From: Amaurobius ferox
Taxonomy: Eukaryota; Arthropoda; Arachnida; Araneae; Amaurobiidae
Direction: 5' to 3'
Assembly: GCA_951213105.1 (NCBI GenBank)
Contig: OX578134.1
Span: 136,583,793 to 136,647,792 of the forward strand
DNA: 64,000 bases
Shown: positions 46,790-58,430 of the stretch, piece after piece
Layout: the number at the start of each line of letters is the position of its first letter
Position numbering within the stretch: the stretch's first letter is position 1
The notes under the pieces: generated by a model
What the model saw: the letters and a program-made list of their open reading frames with translations, nothing else
The model's database searches: none
Told to the model about the DNA's origin: nothing
Position numbers and translations under genes: made by a program

Positions 46790-47590
46790 CATTAGCCATA
46801 ATTAAAATTTCGAAAGACTTTTCGTCCTGGCCTATTATATATTATAAAAAAGGTTTTTCGTCCTGGTCTATTATATATTATACTAGAAATTGTACCCATC
46901 GTTGTCCGTGAGTTTAAGGTAGGGTAGTTATATAAAATGACAAAATAAATAAGTGATTCGCATAAATAAAAATGAAAATTGCGTGCAGGTGTACATTGGC
47001 ACAACGGGCGTGATACGCACCTCCCTTCAAATCACAAAACTGAAATCCTTCACGAAAATAAGCGTTCACTATTTATAATAAAATAAACGCTCGCTACTTG
47101 CATAAGTGGCCACTATTTGTAGATAAATTAAAAAGCCTTCACTACTTTGATAATACATCATAAATAAGCGCCCACTACTCAAATGATACATTCGCGCTTT
47201 AAATTCTCTCCACAAGAAAAATAAATCCCGACGCCCGTACGGGTCCCACCCCAGGTAAGAGTAACATCGCGGATCATCAATGGCGTTGATTCAAATGTCA
47301 AAATTAATAAATAATACAAATGAGGATAGAAATAAAACAAATCAATTTCCGAAATGCATACTTTGAACAAAAATCTTTCAGGCACCCAATTTTTTTCTAT
47401 TTCCAACCTAGCCAATTGTATGGCGAAATTTGTTAATGAATATATAAACACTTCACTGCTTGCTGAAAATCCCCTGTTCTCTGTATTTAAAGTTTGAGAT
47501 AATATCTGGAAGCACCAGATGGCGCCATCAACAACCGTGCAATAGAAGATATGGCACGAATCTGCTATGAACTGGAAAATTTTCATTTTA
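46790..47590 (-). repeat. Dispersed repeat with duplicated TCCTGG block and CCCGTACGGG palindrome
   Basis: The block TTTTCGTCCTGGYCTATTAT occurs twice (about 46818 and 46855). Further on, AAATAAGCG-type words recur (about 47060-47180), and GCCCGTACGGGTCCCACCCC lies near 47230. A 135-codon minus-strand frame (47179-47586), the longest outside recognised elements, runs through the right half. It shows no domain I recognise and begins LLxxADSCHIF-like without a clear ATG context. It may be a remnant of an element protein or chance. Confidence 0.35.
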
Positions 47591-48009
47591 AGATAACTAG
47601 AAAACTGATTCGAATTTAAAAATAATTTTACGGAAGCATATCATCCCTGATCCTAAATTACTTGTGTACTGAATTTCTCGACCGTAAGAAGTTTAGATTT
47701 TTTGCTACGGACAACACAAATTGACAGACAGATATTTTCCTCCTTTATTACTATAGACTTATAGAAAAAAAACCTTCAATTCTCTGTAACAAAATATATT
47801 TTATAGGGAAAAATATAAGAAATGTCATTATAGAAGTTAGTAATATCTCTATAAAATTACCCTTCATTTAAATATTGAAAGGGAAATGGAGGCAGTTGTT
47901 AAATCATATAGTATCTCAACATTTAAAAATTAATTCCACACTTTCTCTATTTCAGTATTTAGCCCTGGTGTTGAAAAGGAAACTACATTAATAGTTTGAT
48001 ATCAATACG

Positions 48010-48250
48010 AATTATTCGTATGCCAGAAAAAGGATTAAATTAGAAAATACTTATTTCCAAGCAATTTAATCTCGCATTTGCAGAAAACTCATTTCAGTGG
48101 AATAGTCTCGTTATTAAATACAAAAATTTTACCAGATGCGTAATTGCATTTAGGATCTTATGTATTGTAGGATCTGTATTAAAATCGATTCCAATGAATA
48201 TTGAATCAGATGAATGTAATAAAATAAAATACATTACATTAAACCCAATT
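48010..48250 (+). repeat. Dispersed repeat, partner of 35085-35330
   Basis: Both copies share GGATTAAATTAGAAAATA-like, AATTTAATCTCRYATTT and ATGCGTAATTGCATTTAG words in the same order, with moderate divergence. Confidence 0.55.
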
Positions 48251-48635
48251 TTTTTTCCTTTCGGAATTAAAATTAAATGAATCTACATTGCTATTTTTTT
48301 CACAGTAGCATATTATAATAAAAAAAGTATATTATAGGAATTATATACCTAATATAATAAATACGGCTCGTCCGTGATACTACATCTTTTCAAATGCCTT
48401 TAAATAGCGCATTGTCATACACAAGGGTTCGCGGGAAAACAAAAAAATATATATCCATTAAAATAATCATCTCTGTAAGTCTTATATTAATGCATGTAAG
48501 ACTATGGCTGCAATTAAATAAACCTATGTTGCCTTTTATTGCTATTCCGTATTTAATTATTTACCTTCATTGAGATCATAATTGACTAGGTTGTAAGAAA
48601 TCCAATTTTAGCATTTTGGCTGTATAGCACCTTGA

Positions 48636-48710
48636 TGGTCCAACCCGGACTCGAACCACGGATCTTCGTACTGGCTAGTTGACGCTCAACCGTTGAACTA
48701 CTGGGACTGA
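48636..48710 (-). repeat. tRNA-derived SINE head
   Basis: The minus strand carries a near-consensus polymerase III B box (GGTTCGAGTCC) and an A box (TAGTTCAACGGTTGAGCG), spaced as in a tRNA. The D arm folds (GTTC with GAGC) and the acceptor ends partly pair (GTCCCAG with GTTGGAC), but the anticodon stem cannot be formed. A second, more diverged copy lies at 41692-41778. It is therefore judged a SINE rather than a working tRNA gene. Confidence 0.55.
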
Positions 48711-48939
48711 ATTTCAAGCTGTTATCATCAAAGTGAATTCTGTATTCTTCATCCTCTAATATAAGATTGGCGTGCAACTAACAACACGGCTGGACACCTC
48801 CTACTATTTTTACCGCAAGATATCCTCCTGGTGCTATTTTTATCCTCCAAGTTAGCTTCCAGCGTGGTCGTTATCTACAAGATTTGAAATCAACGCTTCA
48901 TATCTCAGAATCCACCGAATCCGTGCTAGTCCTATTAAG

Positions 48940-49930
48940 ATCACTTTCAGACCTCCGGCGGTCGGGAAAGGAGGTATCCTTTCCCGACCGTGCATATAGC
49001 TACTCTAAACCCAATATGTGAGTCGCACGGTCTGGGGTCTTCAGATCTCCGGCATCAAAATTACTTTTTCAAAATTAAATCCACCTCTAACTGTATTTGC
49101 AATAAATTCGGTGATGTTGACCATTACATTTTCTATTGTTCTTTTTCTGAAAATTTTCATCTCTGTAAACCCTCCCCCTCTAATAAACCAATTTGGTTAT
49201 CCAAAATTCGTTCAAATCCCTCTTCAGTAGATAAAATTAGAAACTGCACTCTTGTTGCCATGGAAATTTCTAATAAAGTAACCTAAGCTTATGAGTAGAT
49301 TCTGCTCTCAATTAATTTTGATCAATGAATCCCTTTATTTCATTCTTATTAACATATATGAACTTATTGTGTTCCCTCCATTTTTTCTTTAAAAAAAAAA
49401 GAAAGCTATGTTAACTGTTCTTATTTTCTCGAATCTTTCTTTTTCTTTTGACCCTTTTCATTTGTATTTTTTCTTTTTTAAATTTTATTCTAAATTTCTA
49501 TTTCTGTTTTTCATGTGCCAAATATTTTTTCCTTTTCATATATTTTCTTTTTATGTATTTTCTAAATTTTACTTTTAAAATTTTATTATTTTCTTTAATT
49601 TTAATCAATTTTTCATTATGTTATTATACTTCACTCTAAATTTTATTTTTCAATAATATTTTTATCTATATTCGCAATAACCCTTTTCCCATTTTTATAA
49701 AATGGACGTACTTGTCAAGTTCAAATATAATGTAAAACTGTCTGTTTAATCACAATATTTTTCATCAATTGTTATATTTTTAGACCTAAATAAAAGTTCG
49801 TTTGGCGGGATGGTAGACCTTGGATGCCTTCTGAGTGCAGCAGGTATCATTTCCCTGCCGTACAGCTAGCTACTCTGAACCCACTATGTGAGTCGCACGG
49901 TCTGGGGTCTTCAGACCTCCGGCATCCTAT
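48940..49930 (+). repeat. Direct repeats of about 60 bp flanking the LINE remnant
   Basis: The block AGCTACTCTRAACCCAMTAT followed by GTGAGTCGCACGGTCTGGGG and TCTTCAGAYCTCCGGCATC occurs at about 49000-49063 and again at 49866-49927. A shorter TTTCAGACCTCCGGCGG version lies at 48947. The 800-base interval contains the LINE end and a T-rich stretch. Confidence 0.65.
48990..49290 (+). pseudogene. Non-LTR retrotransposon C-terminal remnant
   Basis: The end of this frame encodes STSNCICNKFGDVDHYIFYC, matching the C-x-C..H..C cluster found at the C-terminus of many arthropod non-LTR retrotransposons, followed by about 45 residues to a stop at 49286. Downstream the DNA is T-rich with an AATAAAAG at about 49789. 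The 5' part of the element is missing. The upstream part of the frame is not LINE-like and comes from a repeat that recurs at 49866. Confidence 0.5.
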
Positions 49931-50922
49931 TTTCTAATTCACATTCCCTATTTGGCATTCATCAACCCCACACAGCAACCTTGTTTCCACCCTAATAGCC
50001 ACTACTTGGTATGCAAAGGCTATTAATTCCAAGACATGCGAAAAAATCCCGTAAGTACTGATTTGCGGAGTGACAGGACGATTTCAATTTTGAAGATAGT
50101 TACCCCAAATAGACAGGTTTTATATTATATGTACAGATCAACCTGCTACTGATACTGTATAATAACACTAACAATATATTTTTAATGTTTTAGAAAAATA
50201 ATTTTTACTCTTAATTACCTTTTCGAATTGGACTTTCTTGAAAGTTTCTCAATTGTTTCTCAGTCAAACTCCCTTGTTAACAATAATTATTTTTTCTTCT
50301 ATGCTTGGAAATCTCCAGTTTGATTCTTTTTCAATAAAATGTGCTTGCTTCTTCTTTTTACGTAGTTTTTTTACTAGTGCCCCGAATTTCTGTTACTCCT
50401 CGAAGTATTTATCGGGGAAGGTGACTCTTATAGCCTCTAAATCTTACGTTTGTAGTTTTACTCACTGAAAAAAGTGTTTGATTCACGTTGTTAAATGTTT
50501 ACTTTTTCCTTTGGTCTTTTGCCGTTCATTCATAGTATCATACTGCTCGTTCCTTGCGCCATGATTTTACCCCTCTTTTTCACCTTTCACGATTGGTTAC
50601 ACCCTTTCACTGCTTCAGCTACGTTTTCTATTTAAACAGGAGTTGGTGATCTTGCTTTTACAAATGAAGTTTGCGCTCCTTGCTTGTCTTGACGAAGAAG
50701 GCTATTTTTTGCCTTCAAAATCGGTTGAGACTATTAAATTTGCGTGTAATGTTATTTTAAAATAAGTTTTATTAGTTTTGTGTTGCAGTTTATCAATTTG
50801 TATTAGATTATTGGTAAATTATCTTTTATTACAACCTTTTATTTAATTTGATCTAGTTGTCAGGCCCTAATTAATCAGGTTCCAGTCATCACAGTAACAT
50901 AAAATTTAATATGTTGTGTGTG

Positions 50923-50969
<47 letters not shown>

Positions 50970-52200
50970 GTACACTTTATTCATTTAATTTTGAATCTTA
51001 TCGATTAGTCCGTCTTGGGCCTGCCATAGGATTACAATTTTTTTTTCTGGGGGGTGGGGGTGGTAATTGGAGATCCGGAGTGGCTATAAATTCCAACATG
51101 TTGTCTTTTGCGGTGTGTTTTAACTATTTGTATTTTGAAGCCTAACCGGTCAGCCCGTCTTGAGCCCGCAATATGGATCTATTTGTGTTTGGGTAGTAAC
51201 TAAGAACCAGATAGATTTTGTATGTCGTTGTCCTTCATACATTTGAATCGCATACATTTTAAGAAATACATTTTTCATACATTTTAATTATATGCGAATA
51301 ATAAAAGAGGGTTCCTAACGTTAAAACAGTAAAACTATAAATTTTGTTTTTACTTAATTCAGATATTGTGTTACATATTGCACAATAATTTTTAATTCAT
51401 TATCATTATAGTATATCTTCTTTGATAGAAACTAAATTTCCTTAAGCTTGATAATTCTAAACGCATTTGTAATATTAAGTTTTTCGTTTCTCTCCGCTAT
51501 TCAATGTAATTTATTCTGGCATTCTAAATGCATTTTATTACACTCATAACAACACATATAATTTCTTTTACATGACTAATAAGATGCAAAATGAAACCAT
51601 TTTCATTAAAACACATAGTGCGACATAACTAAACTATCTTATATCTTCTTTTGAGTTTTCAAAATATGAATAATCTTTTGAATTTTCTTTAAACTTTCAT
51701 TGGAATATATAAAATTCTACGCTTTATTTTAAAGGACATAACAATATGCTTATAAATCAAACATAGAAATGCTTTTAGTGTCAACATCTAGGGCTTTTTT
51801 GACTTTAGAAACAATTAGTTCATATTTTAGGTAATCGGTTCAAGTCAAATGCATTTTCTTGTCGATGAAAGTATTTCTGTGTTTCAGTTTCATATACTTG
51901 ACTTTTCAATAATCCATTTAAAATATTTATAACTAGATGAAAATTTATTTCAAAAATGTATTAGCGATTAAATATTATTTATCTTTGCTGCAACTGGTTC
52001 GGTACTTATTTTGGATTTTGGAAAACGTATCTTACCTTAAACGTATTTTCAAAGCACTTATACTTTTCGTAGGAATACATAATTTGCCATTACTCTTTAT
52101 TATATACATATTCGCAAAGTATTGTAATATCGTAGAAAACTACAATTTGTTTTCGATGGATTTACAAGTTTTGAGTTCTTTTAAAAGAATATTTGTTTAC
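49931..52200. other. AT-rich stretch without recognised gene
   Basis: It holds a (GT)n microsatellite at 50911-50967 and two diverged copies of a TCAGYCCGTCTTGRGCCYGC-like block at about 51008 and 51151. Otherwise nothing was recognised. Confidence 0.4.
50911..50967. repeat. (GT)n microsatellite
   Basis: This is an almost pure TG run with two TT breaks near its start. Confidence 0.9.
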
Positions 52201-53149
52201 TTCCCTTACATATATAGTATATAATATATAATGCCATAGTATAATGTATAATATCGTGCATCATAGCATATAATAATGCATAGGGAAAGTATTGTGATGG
52301 TGTTGAAAATTCGAATTTGAGTTTTTTAATGGAAGAGCGCGTTTCGAGTCTCCCCGAACTCGAATCGAACGTTTATGAGGTGATGTCTGTGTGTATGTTC
52401 ATGTGTATACGTGTGTGGGAGAGAATCTGCATATGTTATATCTCACGAACACATAGAGTGTTTTGAATGCAATTTGGTACGATTATTAGAATCGGTAAAT
52501 ATTGAATGCCTACCAAGTTTAAAAGTAATCGAATGTTCAGAAGTCCCAAAATGTTTAAATGAAACCTTGAAGAAAATCATTAGAAAATCAAAACTTTTAA
52601 TATTGTTACATAAATAATTATTTTTTAAGTAATTTTTCATTAGAAGGCGAACGACATACATTTTAGAACTCTAACATGAACCGTTTTCGATATATTTCAC
52701 ATTTTACACATGAATTTATCAAATAAAGTTATATAAAATTAATAAAACATTAACTTTATATTCACTTTTCATTTTATGTGACACATTTGTTATATATCCC
52801 AAAAATATGCAACAAATCTGTTAACATCATTCTCGTGGATCTAGTTCCTTCTATTTACGAGAGAAGCTTCTTTGTGTAACAGTTTTATATTTTGACACCC
52901 AACAATTCGCCAATAGTCATTTAAACCCTTCTCTCCATCTATTTGTAACACTTGGGGATAAATTTGTCCAACTGAGTGGCTAATTTGACAAAATATTGCC
53001 ATCAGTGACTTCTTTAATGGAGCCAAATTGATAAAAATATCGCCCAAATTGCAAAAATAAATCTAAATTACCGACAGGTATGCCAAATTGTTAAATTCTT
53101 TATTAAAATATTTTAATATATAGGCGATATGACATATTGGGGATGCTAT

Positions 53150-53334
53150 TGTTAAGAATACATAATATATTTTTGTGGCATATTGAGTCTGTGCAAGGAG
53201 AAAACACTTTTACAGGCAGTTACGTAAAAGTAGAATTGCAAGAATATTACGAATTTCGGAGTTTAGTTGCCAGATTTGACGAAATATCGCCAACATGGTG
53301 ACATTTGGCGAGTTTCCTAACCCTCTAGAACTTT
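53150..53334 (+). repeat. Partial LTR, opposite orientation
   Basis: It begins TGTTAAGAATACATAATATA and continues through GGCATATTG, AAAACACTTTTAC, TTGCCAGATTTG and GGCGAGTTTCC to CTAGAACTTT. It matches the first ~185 bases of the minus-strand LTR at 53549-54013, so the two face each other. Confidence 0.55.
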
Positions 53335-53527
53335 CGTCCCTTCTTCAATATCTTCTTTCATGGCTTTAATCTCTTCTTTCATCGCTAATTGTCCAATTTC
53401 CATCTCTTTCATTTCTTCTGTCACCGCTTCATGTCCGCTGTCATGGCTTTAATTAAAATCATCTCTTTAATTATTACACCATCACTCTTCTAATCACTAC
53501 CATATACGGTTGTTAAAATTTCTAGAA
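53335..53527 (-). pseudogene. Internal fragment of an LTR element, coiled-coil peptide
   Basis: On the minus strand, downstream of the primer site, short peptides rich in Met, Lys, Glu and Ile (for example MKEEIKAMKEDIEEGTK) suggest the N-terminal coiled coil of a Gag-like protein. A stop and frameshift break it, and the rest of the element is missing. Confidence 0.35.
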
Positions 53528-53545
53528 ATCCCACTCCTGACACCA
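53528..53545 (-). other. Primer binding site, tRNA-Leu type
   Basis: The minus strand reads TGGTGTCAGGAGTGGGAT, three bases after the LTR end. It is close to the TGGTGTCAGAAGTGGGAT site known to pair with tRNA-Leu in arthropod LTR retrotransposons. It fixes both the orientation of the element and the LTR boundary. Confidence 0.7.
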
Positions 53546-53548
53546 ATT

Positions 53549-54013
53549 TGTTACAACGTATCCTCTGGAATATTGGATGTACGGTCATGATATTAAAATG
53601 AGGCCAAATTTCTGGATAACCTACGCTTTAAAAATATGCACTAATGAGGAACAATATACAGAAACAATATAAACAAAAACAGTAAACAGGGATAATATAC
53701 AGTAAATAGTTCGATAACTATCTCACAAGATCACTAAATATCTCTCAGTTCCTTATATACTATCCATAGAAATTTCTAGAAAGTGCTCGTATCTCTGAAA
53801 CCAGTTGATATTTTTATAAAGTTCTAGTGGATTCGGAAACTCGCCAAAACTCTCAAAGTTAACGATATTTTGCCAAATCTGGCAAGCATGCCTCGAAAAG
53901 TGATTAAAGTAAGGTAATCCTACTTTCATGTAATAGAAGTTGCTCTGCTTGTAAAAGTGTTTTGCCTTGCATGGAGCCAATATGCCGCAAAAGTATTTTA
54001 TATATTCATAACA
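53549..54013 (-). repeat. LTR (465 bp) of a rearranged Ty3/gypsy-like element
   Basis: On the minus strand it starts TGTTATGAATATATAAAATA and ends GTTGTAACA, so the termini are TGTTA..TAACA. It contains a TATA box TATATAAGG at about 53751-53759. The primer site directly downstream supports it being a 5' LTR. No matching 3' LTR in the same orientation was found. Confidence 0.65.
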
Positions 54014-54493
54014 CCATCAATATTAGCGATTGTCAAGTTGGATATGTGCTTTATTTAGTACTTCGAAATTGCATTAAATGTTATCACCCAGAAAAACGCC
54101 AAATTTAGCGTTTAAAACATTGTGCTATAGATTCTGTGATTTATCTTTTCGCTGTGTAAAAAGTAAATATGTTGCATTATGTAGTAAAAGTTATATACTG
54201 CTCACATCAGCTTTTTTCCCACGTAATGTAGAACATTTATCTGCGTATTGTATGTGCATAAGTCTGTATCTGCATTCGATCAAATATTTTTCCACATATT
54301 TTTATAAAATAAAGTTCACTGAGTGTTTAGCGCATATTGAAAAAACTTAGTGCCTACAATATTTGACACAAATCAAACTGTAGCAGTGACATTTTTATAG
54401 AAACAGCATTATTTTGAAAATCAGCTCATGACGAATGCTAATTTCAACTAGAATCAGGCATGGCACCTCCTTTTACCGCATTGATCAAAATAT

Positions 54494-55025
54494 TTACTCA
54501 AACCTATGATAACACATACAATTGTGCAGAGGAAATGCCCTGTAGTCACTATATGCACAATCGCAGATTGCTCCCTGACTGAACGAGCCAGCCTTTGTTG
54601 GCTCAACAAGACCAACATCTGCAATATTTCTTTTCAGCTCTGCGGCATGTGGTAAACTCTCGTTTTTAAACTTAGTATTTAAGGACTGATTCAAGTCTAG
54701 AGCAGGAATTCGATCATATCTTATCAGAGGCACAACATATCAAAGGTCACGTCTTATGCTGGTTGGCTGACCGACATCATAGGTCAACTCATCAGACGCC
54801 AAAGCGATCTCAATCGAAATCTACACCTTGACTGAATCCTGATTGAACAGTCACCTTTTTTATATGACAGTTGGCTGCCTAATTGTTCACTTAATTAAAA
54901 AATGCTTGGGATGTTTCCTCAGGGGCAAGACCCAAATCCGTAATCCGCTCTGTGGCACGTAGTAATTTTCGTTTTCAAACTCTATTTCGAGACTGATTCA
55001 GGTTTAGAGCAGGAATTCGTTTTTA
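54494..55025. repeat. Diverged direct duplication, about 310 bp apart
   Basis: A block of about 75 bases ending AGCAGGAATTCG occurs at about 54640-54712 and 54949-55019, with shared words CTCTGYGGCAYGTRGTAA and GACTGATTCARGTYTAGAGC. A 79-codon minus-strand frame across the first copy has no recognised domain. Confidence 0.55.
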
Positions 55026-56430
55026 TGCAACGACAGTTCCTCACATCAACCACCAGCAAAGAAAGAGAAAGCGGAATTCAGCTGAATTATACCAAAGTCA
55101 TGGGTGCCAAAAACTACAGTAAATGAAATGCATTGAGTGAGAAAAATAATACAAAAACTACAGAGTTTATAGTATCTCCAATCCAGTCGAAATTCAAATA
55201 CACCACTCTTATGATGTCATCAGCCGGAGAATCCTTTGTATTCTTTGTCAACAAACAAGCTAGCCAATCTGTAAAACAAGGTATAAGTAGTCAAAAAGGT
55301 AGTAACGATTTTTTACACAATCACCCTTTTACTTCCCTAATTCCCATTCAATGACCACAATCTATAAACTGGTTATATCTATTTAGCACGTTTAATCACA
55401 AAACAGCCTATAATTGCACATTAAAGAAAATTGATCTCAGATTGATTCCACTGGATAGCGTATACTTTGAGCTGGATATCTACTTTTAGAATTGTACCTT
55501 ATAATCGGATTCTGTAACTATAAACTTGACCATTACAATCTCAAATAGTCTCAGCCAAAATTCATTAATATAATGTTGCATTCTCAGCCCGGCATTCGAA
55601 CGAAAAACGTAAAGTCAAAAAATAATGGCATTAGGATATGCTTAGTTCGATACTCCGTCGGCAAATGACAGAACACTTTCGGATTAAAAACTAAATTACA
55701 GAATGAAAAAAATTCTTGTCAAATTTTTGTAATATAATTGTTTTACTTATTTGTGATGATGCAAGATTTTCCATTTCCAACTAATATAACGAGAGAATAT
55801 ACATTTCGTTATCTGAACTTGCATTGATACTGTGGCATAAATTATTAGTAGAGAAGGTGATCAAGCACTAAAATGTGGTGATAATTATAATTAGTTTGCT
55901 TTTAACTGCCGTGTCGTAAATTTACATACTAGTTGCCGTTGTGATAACCCGCCATTGTGTGTTGTCTGGATTTAACTGAAAGTAAAATGATTTGTTAAAC
56001 ATTCAATGAATTACTCAGCTTAGTACAATGACGCAACATAAGTGTACTCAAGTTTAAATTATATTACAAATTTTATTTACGTTAAATGCTCTCATGATTA
56101 AATTTACTATTATTATTCGATTTTGTTTACAAATTACAAATTATCAGTTTTTACTACTAATTACATAGTATTCTGTGTGATACAGTGTTTATTTTTTACT
56201 TGACTTAGTGTCAGATCTATACTATCTCCTTAGATATAATAAATAAAAGGTTACCTTATTCTCTTTTATGCACATCATTTGGTTAAATTGGTAAAGTTTT
56301 CTATGTCCCTTTTGGGATCTGTAATTGTACTTTTACATGACTCACAAAATCCCTTCTTCATAACACAATTATTGAATTAAATTAATCTTTTTACCATGAA
56401 CTCTCCATAACACAATCGCAATGGCAGTAA
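55026..56430. other. AT-rich stretch without recognised gene
   Basis: No gene or complete element was recognised. At 55665-55680 a CCGAAAGTGTTC word (minus strand) resembles the 3' part of the hammerhead motif, but the rest of the fold is missing. Confidence 0.4.
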
Positions 56431-56825
56431 TGTATGGAATTCAAAATTGGAATTTTCTCCAACTATATCGCCATAATGCACTGGCTGTAAGGAATTAATT
56501 ACAATATTGGAATTAATGTTTCATCCTATTCATGGGGTTATTTTCGACCTCCCTCTGACTTCTCATTGGCTTCCAGGCCTCTTGCTGCTCATTGGATTCC
56601 AGACCTCTGTCTGCCCATTGGCTTACTGGCATATGAGAGATCGTCTCAGCTTTCAATCTATTTTCCGTCTATCTCCTATATATCCTGCGGAGTTGACTGA
56701 GTCCGTGAATCTCATGTGCCGTGATGTTATGATTTATTTCCTTGATCATAAATTAATGTCCCTCCATATAATAAATTTTGCGGTCTTCTTATCTGGTGGT
56801 ACCTTGTCAGCTTGCTATTTTTAAG
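56431..56825 (+). promoter_or_regulatory. Promoter-like block: three CCAAT boxes, TATA, AATAAA
   Basis: Inverted CCAAT boxes (ATTGG) start at 56565, 56591 and 56617, exactly 26 bases apart, within a diverged 26-base tandem unit. A TATATAT box lies at 56677-56683 and AATAAA at 56770-56775. The layout fits an LTR (U3, R, U5) or the promoter of an unseen gene. A 105-codon frame through the block starts at a non-ATG codon and probably has no meaning. No TG..CA termini were fixed. Confidence 0.4.
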
Positions 56826-57036
56826 AATCTGCAAACACTTGTGTATCACAGATACGGGTTAATCTGGCTTCAAATTAGTAGATAGCAATTACTTAAGTAT
56901 CGAAGTGTGCAATTTATTATATAAATATTTGCGTCTAATTAAAAGCAATTACATTATTTTTATTAGAATCTAATTATTCTCTGCACTCCTGCAAATTCAT
57001 TTCATTCACATTTATATAACATTTGTCTGTATGTAA

Positions 57037-57295
57037 GTGATAACTGAAATCCCCCAAAAATGGCAAGCATTATCAATCCATAACATCACGCAGAATTCGA
57101 AACTAGTGACATTTCCTCCTGGATTGTACCACCTGACGGGGCTCACTGACTTCGTTTACATCATGTGTCATCAAAGTAGTTCGTCAAATTATGAAGCATC
57201 AAGTTTTCTGACTGTCAGAAAAGCTATCTTTTTTCTATGCAGAAGAGCACTTAAACCAATGAAAGCACTCAAACCTACCATGAACTGTTAGCATA
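57037..57295 (+). other. Short open frame of unknown meaning
   Basis: An 84-codon frame (57037-57291) lies just before the inverted E2 terminus. Composition is ordinary and no domain is recognised. It is listed only so that the interval is described. Confidence 0.15.
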
Positions 57296-58430
57296 ATTAA
57301 AAAAATCTGATGTGGGCAGAACATGACTTTATTTGCTGATTCATATTAATTTTTTCAATATGCATTAAACTGAGTTTAATTACAGAAAATAACATGGATA
57401 TTTTTTTGATATTATATACAAATTTGTCTTTTTATTGCAGCTTTGTTTCATTTAACAACTTAATTCACTTTAAATTCTTCAGGTCCTCAAAACTGCAAAA
57501 AACGAAACTATCTCGAACGATTCAACGTTCAGTCATGGGGTCAGTCTTATTCGCTTAGTTGTCAATATTTACCTGAAGAACAAGTACTTAATTAATATAT
57601 TTCAACAATTTCAGTCATTTTTTTCAGATTTTCGCAATTTTTGCAGGTCATATCGAAATAAAAAGAGACGGTGATACTTTTCCGAATCATATTAAAATCT
57701 AATCCGCATCAGAATAACGGTTAAAGAACGAAACTCCTACGTTTTAAGAAATTTCATTACATAGTTTTTAACTATACAGTGAAACACGTCTTCAGTTCCT
57801 CAAAGTAAACAATTTAAATATCTCGAAAATGGTCCATCTTAGAGTAATGGGGTAGATCTTATTCTTTATGTCGTCAAAAATTACGTAAAAAACAAACATT
57901 TAATTGATACGTTTGACCATATGTAATATTTTATTTTAGATCGGATATTTTAGATTTGTGGGCCATTTTGCAAAAAAAGACAGATTCTTTTTTTTCGGAA
58001 TCGTAGCAAAATCTAACCACCAGCACAGTATACTATATCAGTCAATTAGTTTATCAGCCAGAGTGGATACATACGATTCTTACGTGCCATTTCGTAAAAC
58101 AAAGGCAGGTACTTTTTCTCGAATTATACCAAAATATAATCAGCACCAGGGTGACCCACAAGTGACCTATCTACCACATATTGTGTAATTTGGTGTATTA
58201 GTTTTTTTAGCTAGACTGGATATAAACATTGCACAGACAGACAGACAAACATAAAGACACAAGCACACACACACACACAGACTTCACGCTAAATATAGAT
58301 TTTTTGTGTTCTAGAGGTCCCGTAACGTGTAGATCAGTCGAAAACTCGAGTTGTGATTTTCGATGCGATTCCCATACTTTCGCTATACAGTGCCATGCAT
58401 TGCACGGAAAGTAAAAACATTTTGCCACAA
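57296..58430 (-). repeat. Repeat E2, long inverted copy with internal tandem duplication
   Basis: The left edge AAAAAATCTGATGTGGGCAG is the complement of the repeat E terminus, and the right edge (about 58410-58430, GCACGGAAAGTAAAA) resembles the E/E2 start. Inside, a unit containing CATGGGGTCAGTCTTATTCG near 57535 recurs in diverged form near 57848, and an AAAATCTAAYCCRCATCAG-like block recurs near 57692, 58008 and 58132. CAGACAGACAGAC and ACACACAC tracts lie at 58215-58280. Confidence 0.55.

Larger units (their letters stand above)
52260..54215 (+). repeat. Dispersed repeat E, copy 4, interrupted
   Basis: It starts with GGGAAAGTATTGTGATGGTG at about 52282 and follows the E order to about 53100. 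After the LTR structure at 53150-54013 the E terminus appears at about 54165-54215 (ATATACTGCTCACATCAGCT). This suggests that the LTR element inserted into, or recombined within, an E copy. Confidence 0.55.

Noticed and set aside
48636..48710. Functional tRNA gene
   Set aside because: The A and B boxes are good, but the anticodon stem cannot form and the acceptor stem has mismatches; a related decayed copy exists, so a SINE is more likely.
55660..55690. CCGAAAGTGTTC resembling the hammerhead 3' half (minus strand)
   Set aside because: No CTGANGA core or stem II lies upstream.
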